Assembly (NCBI RefSeq): GCF_050107595.1
Contig: NZ_JBNILH010000007.1
Coordinates: 62,001 to 126,000, forward strand
Direction of reading: 5' to 3'
DNA length: 64,000 nucleotides
From: Bacillus_AB infantis_C
Lineage (GTDB): Bacteria > Bacillota > Bacilli > Bacillales > Cytobacillaceae
The notes below the pieces were generated by a model. It worked only from the letters and a program-made list of their open reading frames with translations, was not told the origin of the DNA and did not search any database. Made by a program: the position numbers and the translations under genes. The stretch's first letter is position 1; every line of letters starts with the position of its first letter. Shown here in pieces: positions 34,655-43,290 of the stretch.

Positions 34655-34938
34655 TGGGATTATGAAAATTCTCATTGGGAAATTGTCTGCAGGAAAATCT
34701 TTAATAATACCTTATGGCTCATTGAACTGATTCATTTAATACATTCCACCTGCATTTTTCTCCAGATACCGCAGCATTTCAGCTACAACCGCCAAATACC
34801 GCCAAGCACTCCTATAAATAGACATAAATGCTTATCGATTATGTTGGAATTTACTGTTAGTATTAGAGCAAGAAGTGTTAGGGGATCCTTCAGACTTTTC
34901 TTAGTCCCATCCCATCTTGCAGGATAGGAGGAATTAGG

Positions 34939-35274
34939 ATGACCACAAAAAAAGGTATTCGGAATATGCTTCTGAATCTTATGTATTATAGGGATTGTGA
35001 CATAACCCATATCTTTACGGAGCGGAATTTGCGTATGGAGGTCAGTTTTTTAAAAGAAAGCTTTTGTTATTCCTTGCTGGTTTCCGTGCCTGTAGAATCA
35101 GTATTCAATCAGCGGACCTTGAGCTTTCAATCAATCGATTATGCCGCAGGTGCCATTGAACACATTCTCTTTAATCATGATAATCCCTGCCCCTATGTTT
35201 TTGACCCTCCACCTGAAGACCAGCCCATCATTCCTGCCGCCGAACCTATTTCCATCACGATAAAAGGATGCTAA
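34939..35274 (+). CDS. Unknown 111-aa protein
   Basis: The ATG has a strong TAGGAGGAATTAGG site and the stop lies just before a terminator shared with the chemotaxis receptor gene. The product appears soluble. It has an N-terminal segment MTTKKGIRNMLLNLMYYRDCDITHIF, a region with alternating hydrophobic strands (YSLLVSVPVESVFNQRTLSFQSI) and a proline-rich tail (CPYVFDPPPEDQP). I do not recognise the family. About 285 bases without a gene separate it from the preceding terminator. Confidence 0.65.
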   Translation: MTTKKGIRNMLLNLMYYRDCDITHIFTERNLRMEVSFLKESFCYSLLVSVPVESVFNQRTLSFQSIDYAAGAIEHILFNHDNPCPYVFDPPPEDQPIIPAAEPISITIKGC

Positions 35275-35298
35275 AAAAAGCACCGCTTATGCGATGCT
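35273..35298 (-). terminator. Terminator of the chemotaxis receptor gene
   Basis: On the minus strand AGCATCGC-ataa-GCGGTGCT is followed by six to seven T. It overlaps the end of the opposing 111-aa gene. Confidence 0.85.
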
Positions 35299-35309
35299 CA
35301 ATTGCTTTC

Positions 35310-36998
35310 CTATTTCAATCTGAACCGGCTGACTGACTCATTCAGATCTTCTGCCATTTTTGCAAGCGATGCTGCAGAATCAGACATTTCATCCATGGAA
35401 GCAAGCTGCTCTTCTGTTGACGCAGAAACCTCCTGGGTGCTTGAAGCTGACTCTTCGGCTGCAGCAGCTATGTCATCGATCGCCTGCACAATGTGTTCGG
35501 CTCCTGCTGCAAGCTGCTGCACAGCGGCTGAAACCTCTTCGATCTGTGCTCTAACCCCTGATACAGAATCCCCGATTTCTTTAAAGGCTCCCCCTGCTTC
35601 ACCAACTGCCGTGATTCCTCTTTCTACTTCCTTGCCTGCATCGGCCATCGACGAAATGGCTTTGTCTGTATCCTGCTGAATGGCTGAAATGATCCCGGAA
35701 ATCTGCCGGGCAGAATCTGCCGACTGCTCAGCCAGCTTCCTGACCTCATCTGCAACCACTGCAAAACCTTTTCCTGCTTCACCAGCACGTGCAGCTTCAA
35801 TTGCGGCATTCAATGCAAGCAAGTTGGTCTGATCTGCTATACCAGTAATGGCCTCTATTATATGCGTAATATCATGTGACCGCTGGCCAAGCTTTTTAAT
35901 AACATCTTCCAGCCCTGCAAAGGTTTCATTGATAGAACTCATTTGTTCGATTGCTGAACCGATCGCTTTGCTGCCCTCTGCTGACAGGCTGGCTGCACCA
36001 CCGGCCGTTTCGGAAACAGCAGCGGCATTATCTGCAATTTGCCTCACACCGGCGGACATGCGCCCTACTGTAATAGAAGCCTGCTCTACCGATTGTACCT
36101 GCTTATCAGAACCTGACGCCACATTATTCATGGCAGCAGCAATCTGTCTGCCAGCAGCCCCTGACTGCTCTGCACCAGCTGTCAGCTGTTCGGCGGATGC
36201 AGCCACCTGTTCAGCATTTTCAGCAGTTCTTTTAATCACATTCCTCAAATTCTGTGCCATTAGATTAAAAGATTCTGCCAAAAGGCCGATTTCATCTTTA
36301 TTCCGCACGTTCAGTTTCCTGACTGCCAGGTTTCCGCCAGCAATTTCCTTTGCTTCAGCAGCAAGAAGCTTGACAGGCCTTGAAATAACCCTTGCTGTCA
36401 GATATGCGGCAAGGATTCCTATGATTATAGCTGCAAGCCCGATCAAAGAAACAGCCAGCATAATTTGCCCGGATCTCTTTGAGACAGCTGACTGCCCATC
36501 TGCCATAAGACCTTCCTGATACTGGGAGAGTTCTTTAATTTTTTTATTAAAGTTCTCCACAATTTGCTGTTTGGAAACCAGTGTTTCCAGTTGCTCCATT
36601 TCTCCCTGCTGCTTTAATTGAAACACAGATTGCGAGAAGAGATAATATTGCAGCTCAAGTTTATTTAGATCCTTTAAAAATTCCTTCGATTTCTCCTGTT
36701 TGATAGTGGATTGAAGGTCTTTGCTTGATTTTTGATAGGCAGAGTGCCCTTCCTCAAACTGCTTCAAATACTTCTCTTCACCAAGTGCCAGGTAGCTGCC
36801 CTGATTGCTCTGCTGCTCTGCAATATTAATGTTAAGCTCCTTGATTTTCATAAGCTTTGCAGCCCGATCTTCTATCAGCTCCGAATATTGGCTGTCGATT
36901 GAATTAATCTGCGTAATACTGATCACCGACATTACTGCCAGCAGAATCAGAACTCCAGAAAACCCCGCAAACAGCTTTCTCCCGATTGTCATTCTCAT
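35310..36998 (-). CDS. Methyl-accepting chemotaxis protein
   Basis: This 562-residue transmembrane receptor has an N-terminal helix (about 9-30), an extracytoplasmic four-helix-bundle-like sensor of about 150 residues, a second helix (about 180-203) and a HAMP domain (RPVKLLAAEAKEIAGGNL). The long cytoplasmic coiled coil contains the hairpin tip EAITGIADQTNLLALNAAIEAARAGE, which contacts CheA/CheW, with typical Gln/Glu methylation sites on both sides. ATG 36998 is chosen because it has a GAGGGAG site and leads straight into the signal-anchor helix. Ligand unknown; no other chemotaxis gene is nearby. Confidence 0.94.
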   Translation of the reverse strand: MRMTIGRKLFAGFSGVLILLAVMSVISITQINSIDSQYSELIEDRAAKLMKIKELNINIAEQQSNQGSYLALGEEKYLKQFEEGHSAYQKSSKDLQSTIKQEKSKEFLKDLNKLELQYYLFSQSVFQLKQQGEMEQLETLVSKQQIVENFNKKIKELSQYQEGLMADGQSAVSKRSGQIMLAVSLIGLAAIIIGILAAYLTARVISRPVKLLAAEAKEIAGGNLAVRKLNVRNKDEIGLLAESFNLMAQNLRNVIKRTAENAEQVAASAEQLTAGAEQSGAAGRQIAAAMNNVASGSDKQVQSVEQASITVGRMSAGVRQIADNAAAVSETAGGAASLSAEGSKAIGSAIEQMSSINETFAGLEDVIKKLGQRSHDITHIIEAITGIADQTNLLALNAAIEAARAGEAGKGFAVVADEVRKLAEQSADSARQISGIISAIQQDTDKAISSMADAGKEVERGITAVGEAGGAFKEIGDSVSGVRAQIEEVSAAVQQLAAGAEHIVQAIDDIAAAAEESASSTQEVSASTEEQLASMDEMSDSAASLAKMAEDLNESVSRFRLK

Positions 36999-37136
36999 TA
37001 AGCTCCCTCTCTCTCTGTTGTCAGCTTGTTCATATGACATATCGGCAGATATTGCAGGTTTTTCAGTCAATATGTTGAATTCGAATTATTCAGTCATTGA
37101 AGTAGTTAAAATTCTTTATTTTTCTCTTGAAAATGC

Positions 37137-38150
37137 CTATTCTTTATGGCTTTTTCTCTCCCTCATGATCCTGTCTTCCTTATCGTAATCAACATCTTGT
37201 GCAGCAGAATCTTCAGGCGGATTTTCCAGCTCCCATTCAATGGTTTTCTGGATCCCTCTTTCGAATGTGATGATTTCTTTATAGCCCAGTTCCTCTCTAA
37301 TCCTTTGGGATGAAAGATCAATGCTCTGGCGGGCATTCATGCTTAAAGGAAGTTTCCCTTCCTCAACCCCCTCTATTGAACCTAGCCACCCCATTGCTTC
37401 TCCAATTTTGCCGACCCACTCCTTCTCCGAAAAATTGTTTTCTGCAACATTATAAATCTTTCCTGCAGCCATGGGATTTTCAATAGCAGCGACAATTGCA
37501 TGGGCGACATTTTCAACATACCCTCTGCAGGTCTTCCACCGGCTGTGAACTTCATCCAATATAATATACGGCCTTTTGTCTGCCATCCTCTTAATATATT
37601 GATAAAGTCTGTGCTGTCTGTCGCCAGGCCCATACACCATCGGAAGCCTCAGGACTGTGCCTTTCAGTTTTTCGCTTCCCATAAACACTTTTTCTACGGG
37701 AATTTTGTCATAATGATAATAAAAGTGTTCCTCACTTACATTTTCTCTATAAGGATAAAGCTTTTCCCTCAATCGAGAATCCTCTCTTGAAGGTGTTGGA
37801 ACAGGCTCCCCGGGCTCAGTTCCAAGCAGTCTTCCAAAGCTGAGGTATACATCTGCACTGCTGATTGCCACAAGCCGGTCTGCGGTTCCTTCGAAAATAT
37901 CTCTCACAGTCTCAGCATGCTTTTCAGTGAAGGGAATCATATCAAGGACAACATCCGGACGAAAGCCCCTAAGCTCATTTTTGTGATCTCTAATTTCACT
38001 GATGTCTCCGTGGATGCGGATAATCTCCTCCGGCAGGGATGCTTCTGTCTGCCCTCTGTTAAAAACGGCAATTTTATGGCCTTTTTGATAAAGCTCTTCC
38101 AACACATACGGACCCATGAAATTTGTACCGCCAATGATTAATACCTTCAT
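37137..38150 (-). CDS. NAD-dependent epimerase/dehydratase (extended SDR)
   Basis: The protein of 337 residues opens with the Rossmann motif MKVLIIGGTNFMGPYV and has the catalytic region ISSADVY and a Y-x-x-x-K pattern (YHYDK, about 135-140). A C-terminal substrate lobe and a charged tail follow. Relatives act on nucleotide sugars or reduce flavonoid-like carbonyls. An ATG at 38165 overlaps the GNAT stop in a TAATG arrangement and is an alternative start coupled to the previous gene; 38150 is preferred because it starts at the canonical first strand with GGGGGTC upstream. Third gene of a hydrolase-GNAT-SDR operon. Confidence 0.85.
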   Translation of the reverse strand: MKVLIIGGTNFMGPYVLEELYQKGHKIAVFNRGQTEASLPEEIIRIHGDISEIRDHKNELRGFRPDVVLDMIPFTEKHAETVRDIFEGTADRLVAISSADVYLSFGRLLGTEPGEPVPTPSREDSRLREKLYPYRENVSEEHFYYHYDKIPVEKVFMGSEKLKGTVLRLPMVYGPGDRQHRLYQYIKRMADKRPYIILDEVHSRWKTCRGYVENVAHAIVAAIENPMAAGKIYNVAENNFSEKEWVGKIGEAMGWLGSIEGVEEGKLPLSMNARQSIDLSSQRIREELGYKEIITFERGIQKTIEWELENPPEDSAAQDVDYDKEDRIMRERKSHKE

Positions 38151-38164
38151 TCGGATGACCCCCA

Positions 38165-39049
38165 TTATGATAACTCTTTCATCATATAAACCTGGCTTAC
38201 GGCGGGCGTAAATCCTGCAGCTGACAATTGTTCATAGATTTCTTTATTGCCGCTTACAGGAAAGTTAGGTATAACTCTCCGAATATCATCGCTGAAATCC
38301 CCAAATACTTTTGACAGCAGATAAGCGCCTATTTCCTGGCGGTCATTCCTGCCCTGTTCCGCTTCCAGCTGGAACAGGGTGGTTGCCATATGACTTCCTT
38401 CAGCAGAGAAGCTCTTGCGGAAGACAGCATAACCAATGGCACTTCCACCTTCTATTGCTATCAATGCTTCGCCGCCTGCTGCATTCTGCCAGCAGGTCTG
38501 CCATGGATCTGTTCCCTTGTAAAAGTTCAGGAATGATACCTCTTGAGGATATGCTGACTTTACTTCGTAAGATTTTCGAACAGCCAGTGAAATAGAATTT
38601 TGCAGCCTCCTTCCTTTCAGCTCTAAATACTCAAGATCATCCACTTTTTGATACCCTAGTTTTTCATAAAGGCTTATGGCTTTCGTATTCTGACTGATCG
38701 CTTCAAGTGTGGCCGTCTGGACACCTTGCTCTGAATATATTTTTAAAGATTCTTCAATCAGCCTGCGTCCGACCCCTTTGCTGCGCCAGGCAGAAGCAAC
38801 ACCTGTGCCGCCATTCCACGCAATCTTTCTTCCCTTGAATTCCCGGATGCCGTTTTTAACAATGCCGATTGGCTCTCCTTCTTCAAAAGCGATAATTGAT
38901 AAGTCCGGCGACAGGCCTTCAGCTGCCATCCTTGCAACAAACTTTTCCGGCGTTGTAGATGCATCGAAGAAATATCCTTCAAACCCTTTGTTCCAGGCTG
39001 TTACTGCTTCATTTATCGTGCAATCCGACAAGCGCCTGATTTCAATCAT
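38165..39049 (-). CDS. Two-domain GNAT acetyltransferase
   Basis: This 294-residue protein has an N-terminal GNAT domain with the acetyl-CoA loop RSKGVGRRLIEESLKIY (about 90-105) and the ISQNTKAISLYEKLGYQKV motif (about 118-135). A second, degenerate GNAT-like half (about 165-290) lacks a clear acetyl-CoA loop. Such tandem GNATs modify small amines or antibiotics; the substrate is unknown. It overlaps the upstream hydrolase gene by 8 bases and the downstream epimerase gene touches its stop, so the three genes form an operon. Confidence 0.85.
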   Translation of the reverse strand: MIEIRRLSDCTINEAVTAWNKGFEGYFFDASTTPEKFVARMAAEGLSPDLSIIAFEEGEPIGIVKNGIREFKGRKIAWNGGTGVASAWRSKGVGRRLIEESLKIYSEQGVQTATLEAISQNTKAISLYEKLGYQKVDDLEYLELKGRRLQNSISLAVRKSYEVKSAYPQEVSFLNFYKGTDPWQTCWQNAAGGEALIAIEGGSAIGYAVFRKSFSAEGSHMATTLFQLEAEQGRNDRQEIGAYLLSKVFGDFSDDIRRVIPNFPVSGNKEIYEQLSAAGFTPAVSQVYMMKELS

Positions 39050-39884
39050 TTCTCTTCTCCCTTGAAAAAAATTCTATTATTTTTTCCATTAGTATTGCCG
39101 GCTGTTCAATAGCAGTCCAGTGGCCGCACTCAGGTATCACTTCAATTACCGCATGTGGAATAAGGGGAAGCAGCAGCTCCTTCAGCATATCAGGGGTCAG
39201 GATATCCCTTACACCCTGCGCTGCCATAACCGGGATTTCAGCCAGTGCGGCCGGACTGATGCCGGATTCGTAATGTTGCAGAATATCTTCCCCTATCTGT
39301 GAATTTACCATGCTATTGCTAATCGTCTCAGTTTTCCTGGCAAGATTGGCACTATCATTCAAATAATATGGATCAATGATCTGAAAGATGTCTGCGGCAG
39401 CTGCCTTGCCTTTTTTGTAGTCCTCTATAACTTGATGGAACCGCTCCTGCTCTTCTTCAGAGAGCCGCTCCATCAGCAAACGGCCAAAATTCTTATATCC
39501 TTCTGTTTTTGCTCCGACTGCCGCCGTCAGAAATAGCCTGTTTATGTTTGCCGGATATTTTGAGGCGTACAGCAGTGCAAGCATGGATCCCCACGATTCC
39601 CCGACAAGGTTCAGCCTGCCGATATCAAGATGCTTCCTAAGCGCTTCTAATGTTTCAACTTCTTCCTCCATGGTATAAACCGCTTCCTCACAAAAAGAAG
39701 ACCGCCCGCAGCCCCGCTGGTCATAAAACACCAGCTTGAACTGAGATGATAAGGGTTCAAGGTGGGGGAGAAAAAAGCGATGCTCTCCACCCGGGCCGCC
39801 ATGCAAAAACACGATAGGTTCGCCTTCCCCCATTTGCATTACAAAAATAGACTCATTTCTTAATGTTACAAGAGCTGATTCCAT
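39042..39884 (-). CDS. Alpha/beta hydrolase, proline-iminopeptidase-like
   Basis: A 280-residue hydrolase with the oxyanion motif HGGPGG (residues 29-34), the QRGCGRS motif, the nucleophile elbow GESWG (Ser near 97), a late Asp in GVRDILTPD and the catalytic His in CGHW. This arrangement is that of the S33 proline iminopeptidase family, although many members are esterases or lactonases. It is the first gene of a three-gene operon with a GNAT and an epimerase. Confidence 0.88.
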   Translation of the reverse strand: MESALVTLRNESIFVMQMGEGEPIVFLHGGPGGEHRFFLPHLEPLSSQFKLVFYDQRGCGRSSFCEEAVYTMEEEVETLEALRKHLDIGRLNLVGESWGSMLALLYASKYPANINRLFLTAAVGAKTEGYKNFGRLLMERLSEEEQERFHQVIEDYKKGKAAAADIFQIIDPYYLNDSANLARKTETISNSMVNSQIGEDILQHYESGISPAALAEIPVMAAQGVRDILTPDMLKELLLPLIPHAVIEVIPECGHWTAIEQPAILMEKIIEFFSREKRND

Positions 39885-40027
39885 AAGTCCCCACTCCCAA
39901 AAATAAACTGATTAGTCTATTTTATATTATCATTCTATTCTGAATTTTATCCAGTTATTTTTGGATACTCGAACTTTTTTTTCATTTGAACATACGCTGT
40001 ATTACTTAGGCTGATGGAGGGGATACA

Positions 40028-40366
40028 ATGAGAGCTTTATTAGAGCAGGGGCCTGCACTGGAAACCATTATACGCAGAAGCAGGGAGTACCAGCTGCTGA
40101 GGAAGCTGGCAGCAGAAATTAATGCCGATCCGGCAGCAAGGCAGCTGATCGAGGATTTCCGCAGCATCCACCACTTATTGCAGGAAAAGCAAATCCGCGG
40201 AGAAAGTCTGGGCGCTGCTGATATTCAAAAACTGCAGCTGCTGGAATCCGGTCTGATGCAAAATCAAAAAACCGCTTCTTATCTGCAGGCAGAAGAACAA
40301 ATCTTCCAGGCCATCCAGGAACTGAATATGATGCTGGCCAGGCCGATGGAAGAAATTTATGGCTGA
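40028..40366 (+). CDS. YlbF/YheA-family protein
   Basis: A 112-residue all-helical protein. The central segment LRKLAAEINADPAARQLIEDFR and the ending LARPMEEIYG are characteristic of YheA and relatives (YlbF, YmcA) of B. subtilis. YlbF and YmcA form a complex with YaaT that promotes RNA processing and development; the role of YheA itself is unclear. The ATG has a TGGAGGGGA site. Monocistronic. Confidence 0.85.
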   Translation: MRALLEQGPALETIIRRSREYQLLRKLAAEINADPAARQLIEDFRSIHHLLQEKQIRGESLGAADIQKLQLLESGLMQNQKTASYLQAEEQIFQAIQELNMMLARPMEEIYG

Positions 40367-40488
40367 GTGAAGAACGGCAGGAAATATGCTTTAGAGATCG
40401 GCCCTCTTTTCGTTAAAAAAAGGAAAGCAAATTTGCTCTCCTTTTATATGAGGTACAAGCTTGGCACAATTATGGCCAGCCCTCCTCC

Positions 40489-40716
40489 TTATAGTATGGC
40501 GGCTCCCTCTCCTCCCCCTCCTTTGCCAGTTAAAAATTGGCGGCCAACTTCATCCAAAAAACCATGAGCTGGACTTACCGTCTTTTTCCCATGATTCTTT
40601 ATAAGTAGTAATGAATTTTCTTTCACTATTTTTTCTGCTGACGTATCTTTTACCACCTGATAACCTTTCATCTTGCCTTTCCATTTTCCTTCGCCCTTGG
40701 GAAAGTGATCAGTCAT
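40489..40716 (-). CDS. Small unknown protein, 75 aa
   Basis: The ATG follows a GGGAGAAGG site. The peptide has protein-like composition (KGYQVVKDTSAEKIVKENSLLLIKNHGKKTVSPAHGFLDEVGRQFL) and a Gly-rich end. An overlapping plus-strand frame (40367-40567) has a proline-rich, low-quality peptide and is judged a shadow. I do not recognise the family. It sits downstream of the 143-aa membrane protein gene on the same strand, with a 63-base gap. Confidence 0.5.
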   Translation of the reverse strand: MTDHFPKGEGKWKGKMKGYQVVKDTSAEKIVKENSLLLIKNHGKKTVSPAHGFLDEVGRQFLTGKGGGGEGAAIL

Positions 40717-40779
40717 CGATCCTTCTCCCTGTGAAGCAAACTCAAGCGCTTCCTTCTCAGTAAAAGGGGGCAGCTTATA

Positions 40780-41211
40780 TCAGGAGGAAATAACCCCAAG
40801 CATACCTGCGCAAATAAGAAGCGATACAATAAATAAAGTGCTGCCTTCTCTCCTGAAAAGCCGCCTGTCCAGTAAAGCGTATAAAAGAGCAGCTGCCATA
40901 CCATATATTGCTGCAATCATATTTTGAAAAAGCAGTCCGTTTGCCAATCCAAAAAGTCCGTGGAGTAAAATATAAAACCAGTCTTTCCTAAGGAGAGCCA
41001 CTCGTTTCTGCAAAACTTCAAGCAGAAACGATACAAGATTACCGTATAAAAAGATAATCGTTCCGGCATAGAGCATAAAAAACAGAAGCCAGCCTAGAAA
41101 GGCAGTCCCTAGTCCAGGGGCAGATTCAGTATCATAGACAGTAAAAAAAGCACACAGTATGGAGACAGCTGCTGACGCAGCAAACGAAACAGTTAATTTT
41201 CTCTGAACCAT
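40780..41211 (-). CDS. Small polytopic membrane protein of unknown function
   Basis: The protein of 143 residues has four to five hydrophobic helices (FAASAAVSILCAFFTVY, LGWLLFFMLYAGTIIFLYGNLVSFLLEVL, WFYILLHGLFGLANGLLF, and a C-terminal FIVSLLICAGMLGVIS). ATG 41211 is nine bases after GAGG; a TTG at 41226 is an alternative. No transport signature is recognised. A palindromic repeat array separates it from the upstream genes on the same strand. Confidence 0.65.
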   Translation of the reverse strand: MVQRKLTVSFAASAAVSILCAFFTVYDTESAPGLGTAFLGWLLFFMLYAGTIIFLYGNLVSFLLEVLQKRVALLRKDWFYILLHGLFGLANGLLFQNMIAAIYGMAAALLYALLDRRLFRREGSTLFIVSLLICAGMLGVISS

Positions 41212-41267
41212 CTTTTTAAGCCTCAATTATTGCTTCCCCCTTATTTCAGGCGCCTTCTCGACTTTCT

Positions 41268-41400
41268 TTTTTGTTTGAGTGACTCATGTCTCTCCTCTTG
41301 AGGCACTCTAACCAGCTTTCCCCTCCATCAGAGTGACTCATATTCTCATTTTGAGACACTCTAAAAGGCTTTCCCCACCATCAGGGTGACTCATGACTCC
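41268..41400. repeat. Palindromic tandem repeat, about 66-bp period
   Basis: Two full units and a partial one. Each has AGAGTGACTCAT, a short spacer, then TTGAG(A/G)CACTCT, so the ends pair (AGAGTG with CACTCT and CTCA with TGAG). A spacer of the form AAxxxGCTTTCCCCxCCATC joins successive hairpins. The design of stem-loop plus fixed linker parallels the larger array at 27191, but the sequences are unrelated. Confidence 0.8.
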
Positions 41401-41404
41401 CAAA

Positions 41405-41857
41405 TCAGGGATATTCCTTTCTTTCTAAAACCTCATTTTCCTTTCCCCGCACAACGATTTGGTAGACATCTTTACGTGGCTCAGTTGCAGTACTAATTAT
41501 GCTGTGTGCTTCTTCAATCATCTTTGCTGCTGATGCAGCATCATAATTAAATGAAGTTTTTATGATATATTTAACCGGTTTAGGTTGTGTATCGATTGCG
41601 ATGCCTTTGAATCCCTCGAATTCACTAAGTTTATGTTGAATGGCTGCAGCCGGCATACTCCATGTGCTTACCTGCTCCCCTTTCATTCTGTACGCCTTGC
41701 CGGTTTCCTGTTGAAGCGGTTCGCTTAATGCAAAAAGAAGGATAATTCCCAAAAATAACACACCTGCTTCAAAAGTATGTTTTCTGCTTTTCTCTTTGGA
41801 CAGCATTTTATTTTGGTAGGCTCGCTGGACTTTTCTTTTCATAACATCCTTTTTCAT
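41405..41857 (-). CDS. Membrane-anchored small protein, unknown
   Basis: The ATG has an AGGAGCGG site. The 150 residues comprise a basic cytoplasmic start (MKKDVMKRKVQRAYQNKM), one membrane helix (about 30-45, FEAGVLFLGIILLFALS) and an extracytoplasmic domain of about 100 residues. That domain contains IAIDTQPKPVKYIIKTSFNYDAASAAKMIEEAHSII, an alpha/beta pattern. I do not recognise the family. It follows the 425-aa membrane-anchored gene by 24 bases, so they are probably co-expressed. Confidence 0.7.
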   Translation of the reverse strand: MKKDVMKRKVQRAYQNKMLSKEKSRKHTFEAGVLFLGIILLFALSEPLQQETGKAYRMKGEQVSTWSMPAAAIQHKLSEFEGFKGIAIDTQPKPVKYIIKTSFNYDAASAAKMIEEAHSIISTATEPRKDVYQIVVRGKENEVLERKEYP

Positions 41858-41881
41858 TTTACCGCTCCTAAAATACCTTCA

Positions 41882-43159
41882 TTATGGGATGATACTCAAT
41901 CGTAAATCCAGGTTCTCTTTAGAATATAGAAATTTAAGCAAGTTATCATAAGCATCTGTCTGAAAAATAAGCTCTTTTTCGTTAAAAACAAAAATTGTAT
42001 AATCGGTCAGCTCTTTTCCGCTCTCCATTTTAAGAGAATTTTCAGCTGAAGTCTTCACAACAGTTTTAATTCCCTCTTTTTTCAATGATTCAATTATCTC
42101 TTTTGATTTATTTCCGATTGCAATTATGGACAGTTTACCACTTTCATTCGACAGCCAGTTACTGCCATTAAAGATTTCATCCTGATTCTCGAGAACCCTG
42201 ACTTCTTCCAGAATCGGAAACCATAATTGACCATCTTCTGGATACCTCGCTTTAAATGCAAGTTTCTGGCCTGTATGATACATTGCTCCCTTATCAATCC
42301 AGAATGGAACCTCATCTATTTTTATAAAACCCAGTTCACGGTTGACTTCGGTTACAATTCCTTCCTTGCTGGTCGCTTCAGGAAATACATTTTCATCAAT
42401 ATATTTTTTCATTGACCCGATATCTTTGCTGCGGAATACTTCTCCTTCCTCGTCTAATAGTATATAGGAAGGTACTTCTTTAATATTTAATTCCGATAGC
42501 TCTTCTTCTGCTCTTTGTAAATCTGTATATGCCCCTATTGTTATAAATGAAGGGGGATACTGCTGTAATAACTTCGCTCTTACCTCCACATCTTTTTCCG
42601 GTGAGACATCTTCTTCTGTTATCACGATTGAATACTGGCCTTTGAACCTTGGAAAATATGGCTCTTTCTGGGGCTGTTTCTCAATTTTTATAGGCAGATA
42701 ATACTCAGCTGTTTTTCCATCCTTCCAATATGCCTGTAAGACTACTGTTCGAATTCCCTCATCTTCACTGAATAAGCCGTTTTCTCCATTTATACTCGGC
42801 AATAAATCAGGAAATTTTTTTCCCTTAGGCATCAGCGTGCTTTTTCCTATAAAAACAGGGATGTCAGCATCATCTAGAAATTCGACTTTCATTTCCTCAT
42901 TCTCGTATACATGCTGATTTTTCAGAGACTTGGTAATATCCTTCATCTCTTTTTCCACCAGTCCGTCATTCCACCGGTAAGAACCCATGATTGCCTGCAC
43001 CTCTGTATCTCCAACTGTAATCACCGGCATCGGCGGCTTTTCTTCCTTATAAACCTTTTCTTTATCAAAATAAAGCATCGTCAAAATGACGATAACTGCC
43101 CCGGCTCCCCATAGAAGCGGGCGAATCCAATGAAATCTCTTTTTACTGCTTTCTTTCAT
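41882..43159 (-). CDS. Membrane-anchored extracytoplasmic protein with thioredoxin-like segment
   Basis: A 425-residue protein starting at ATG 43159 (AGGGGGA site) with one N-terminal membrane helix (about 10-31). The first extracytoplasmic part contains VITVGDTEVQAIMGSYRWN, a motif I associate with unassigned Firmicute proteins. A middle part (about 160-260) ends in VPSYILLDEEGEVFRSKDIGSMKKYI, which looks like the last strands of a thioredoxin fold but lacks a C-x-x-C. The C-terminal 160 residues are unknown. With the adjacent 150-aa protein it may form a surface complex. Confidence 0.65.
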   Translation of the reverse strand: MKESSKKRFHWIRPLLWGAGAVIVILTMLYFDKEKVYKEEKPPMPVITVGDTEVQAIMGSYRWNDGLVEKEMKDITKSLKNQHVYENEEMKVEFLDDADIPVFIGKSTLMPKGKKFPDLLPSINGENGLFSEDEGIRTVVLQAYWKDGKTAEYYLPIKIEKQPQKEPYFPRFKGQYSIVITEEDVSPEKDVEVRAKLLQQYPPSFITIGAYTDLQRAEEELSELNIKEVPSYILLDEEGEVFRSKDIGSMKKYIDENVFPEATSKEGIVTEVNRELGFIKIDEVPFWIDKGAMYHTGQKLAFKARYPEDGQLWFPILEEVRVLENQDEIFNGSNWLSNESGKLSIIAIGNKSKEIIESLKKEGIKTVVKTSAENSLKMESGKELTDYTIFVFNEKELIFQTDAYDNLLKFLYSKENLDLRLSIIP

Positions 43160-43258
43160 GAAAATCCCCCTATCGCCGCATATACAAATCAAGATACTTT
43201 ATATACGTTTTGACAAGCAGAAAGTTGCAATTTTTCCCAAAATCTCCCCAAAAGAAAA

Positions 43259-43285
43259 ACAGGCTGCTGAAAGCCTGCTTTTCAT
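43259..43285 (-). terminator. Terminator of the sigma/anti-sigma operon
   Basis: On the minus strand GCAGGCT-ttcagc-AGCCTGT followed by TTTTC, just after the anti-sigma stop codon. Confidence 0.8.
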
Positions 43286-43290
43286 TCTGT

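Noticed and set aside
40367..40567. 66-codon plus-strand frame directly after the YheA-like gene
   Set aside because: No ribosome binding site and a Pro-rich chance-like tail. The opposite strand carries a better-supported small gene.
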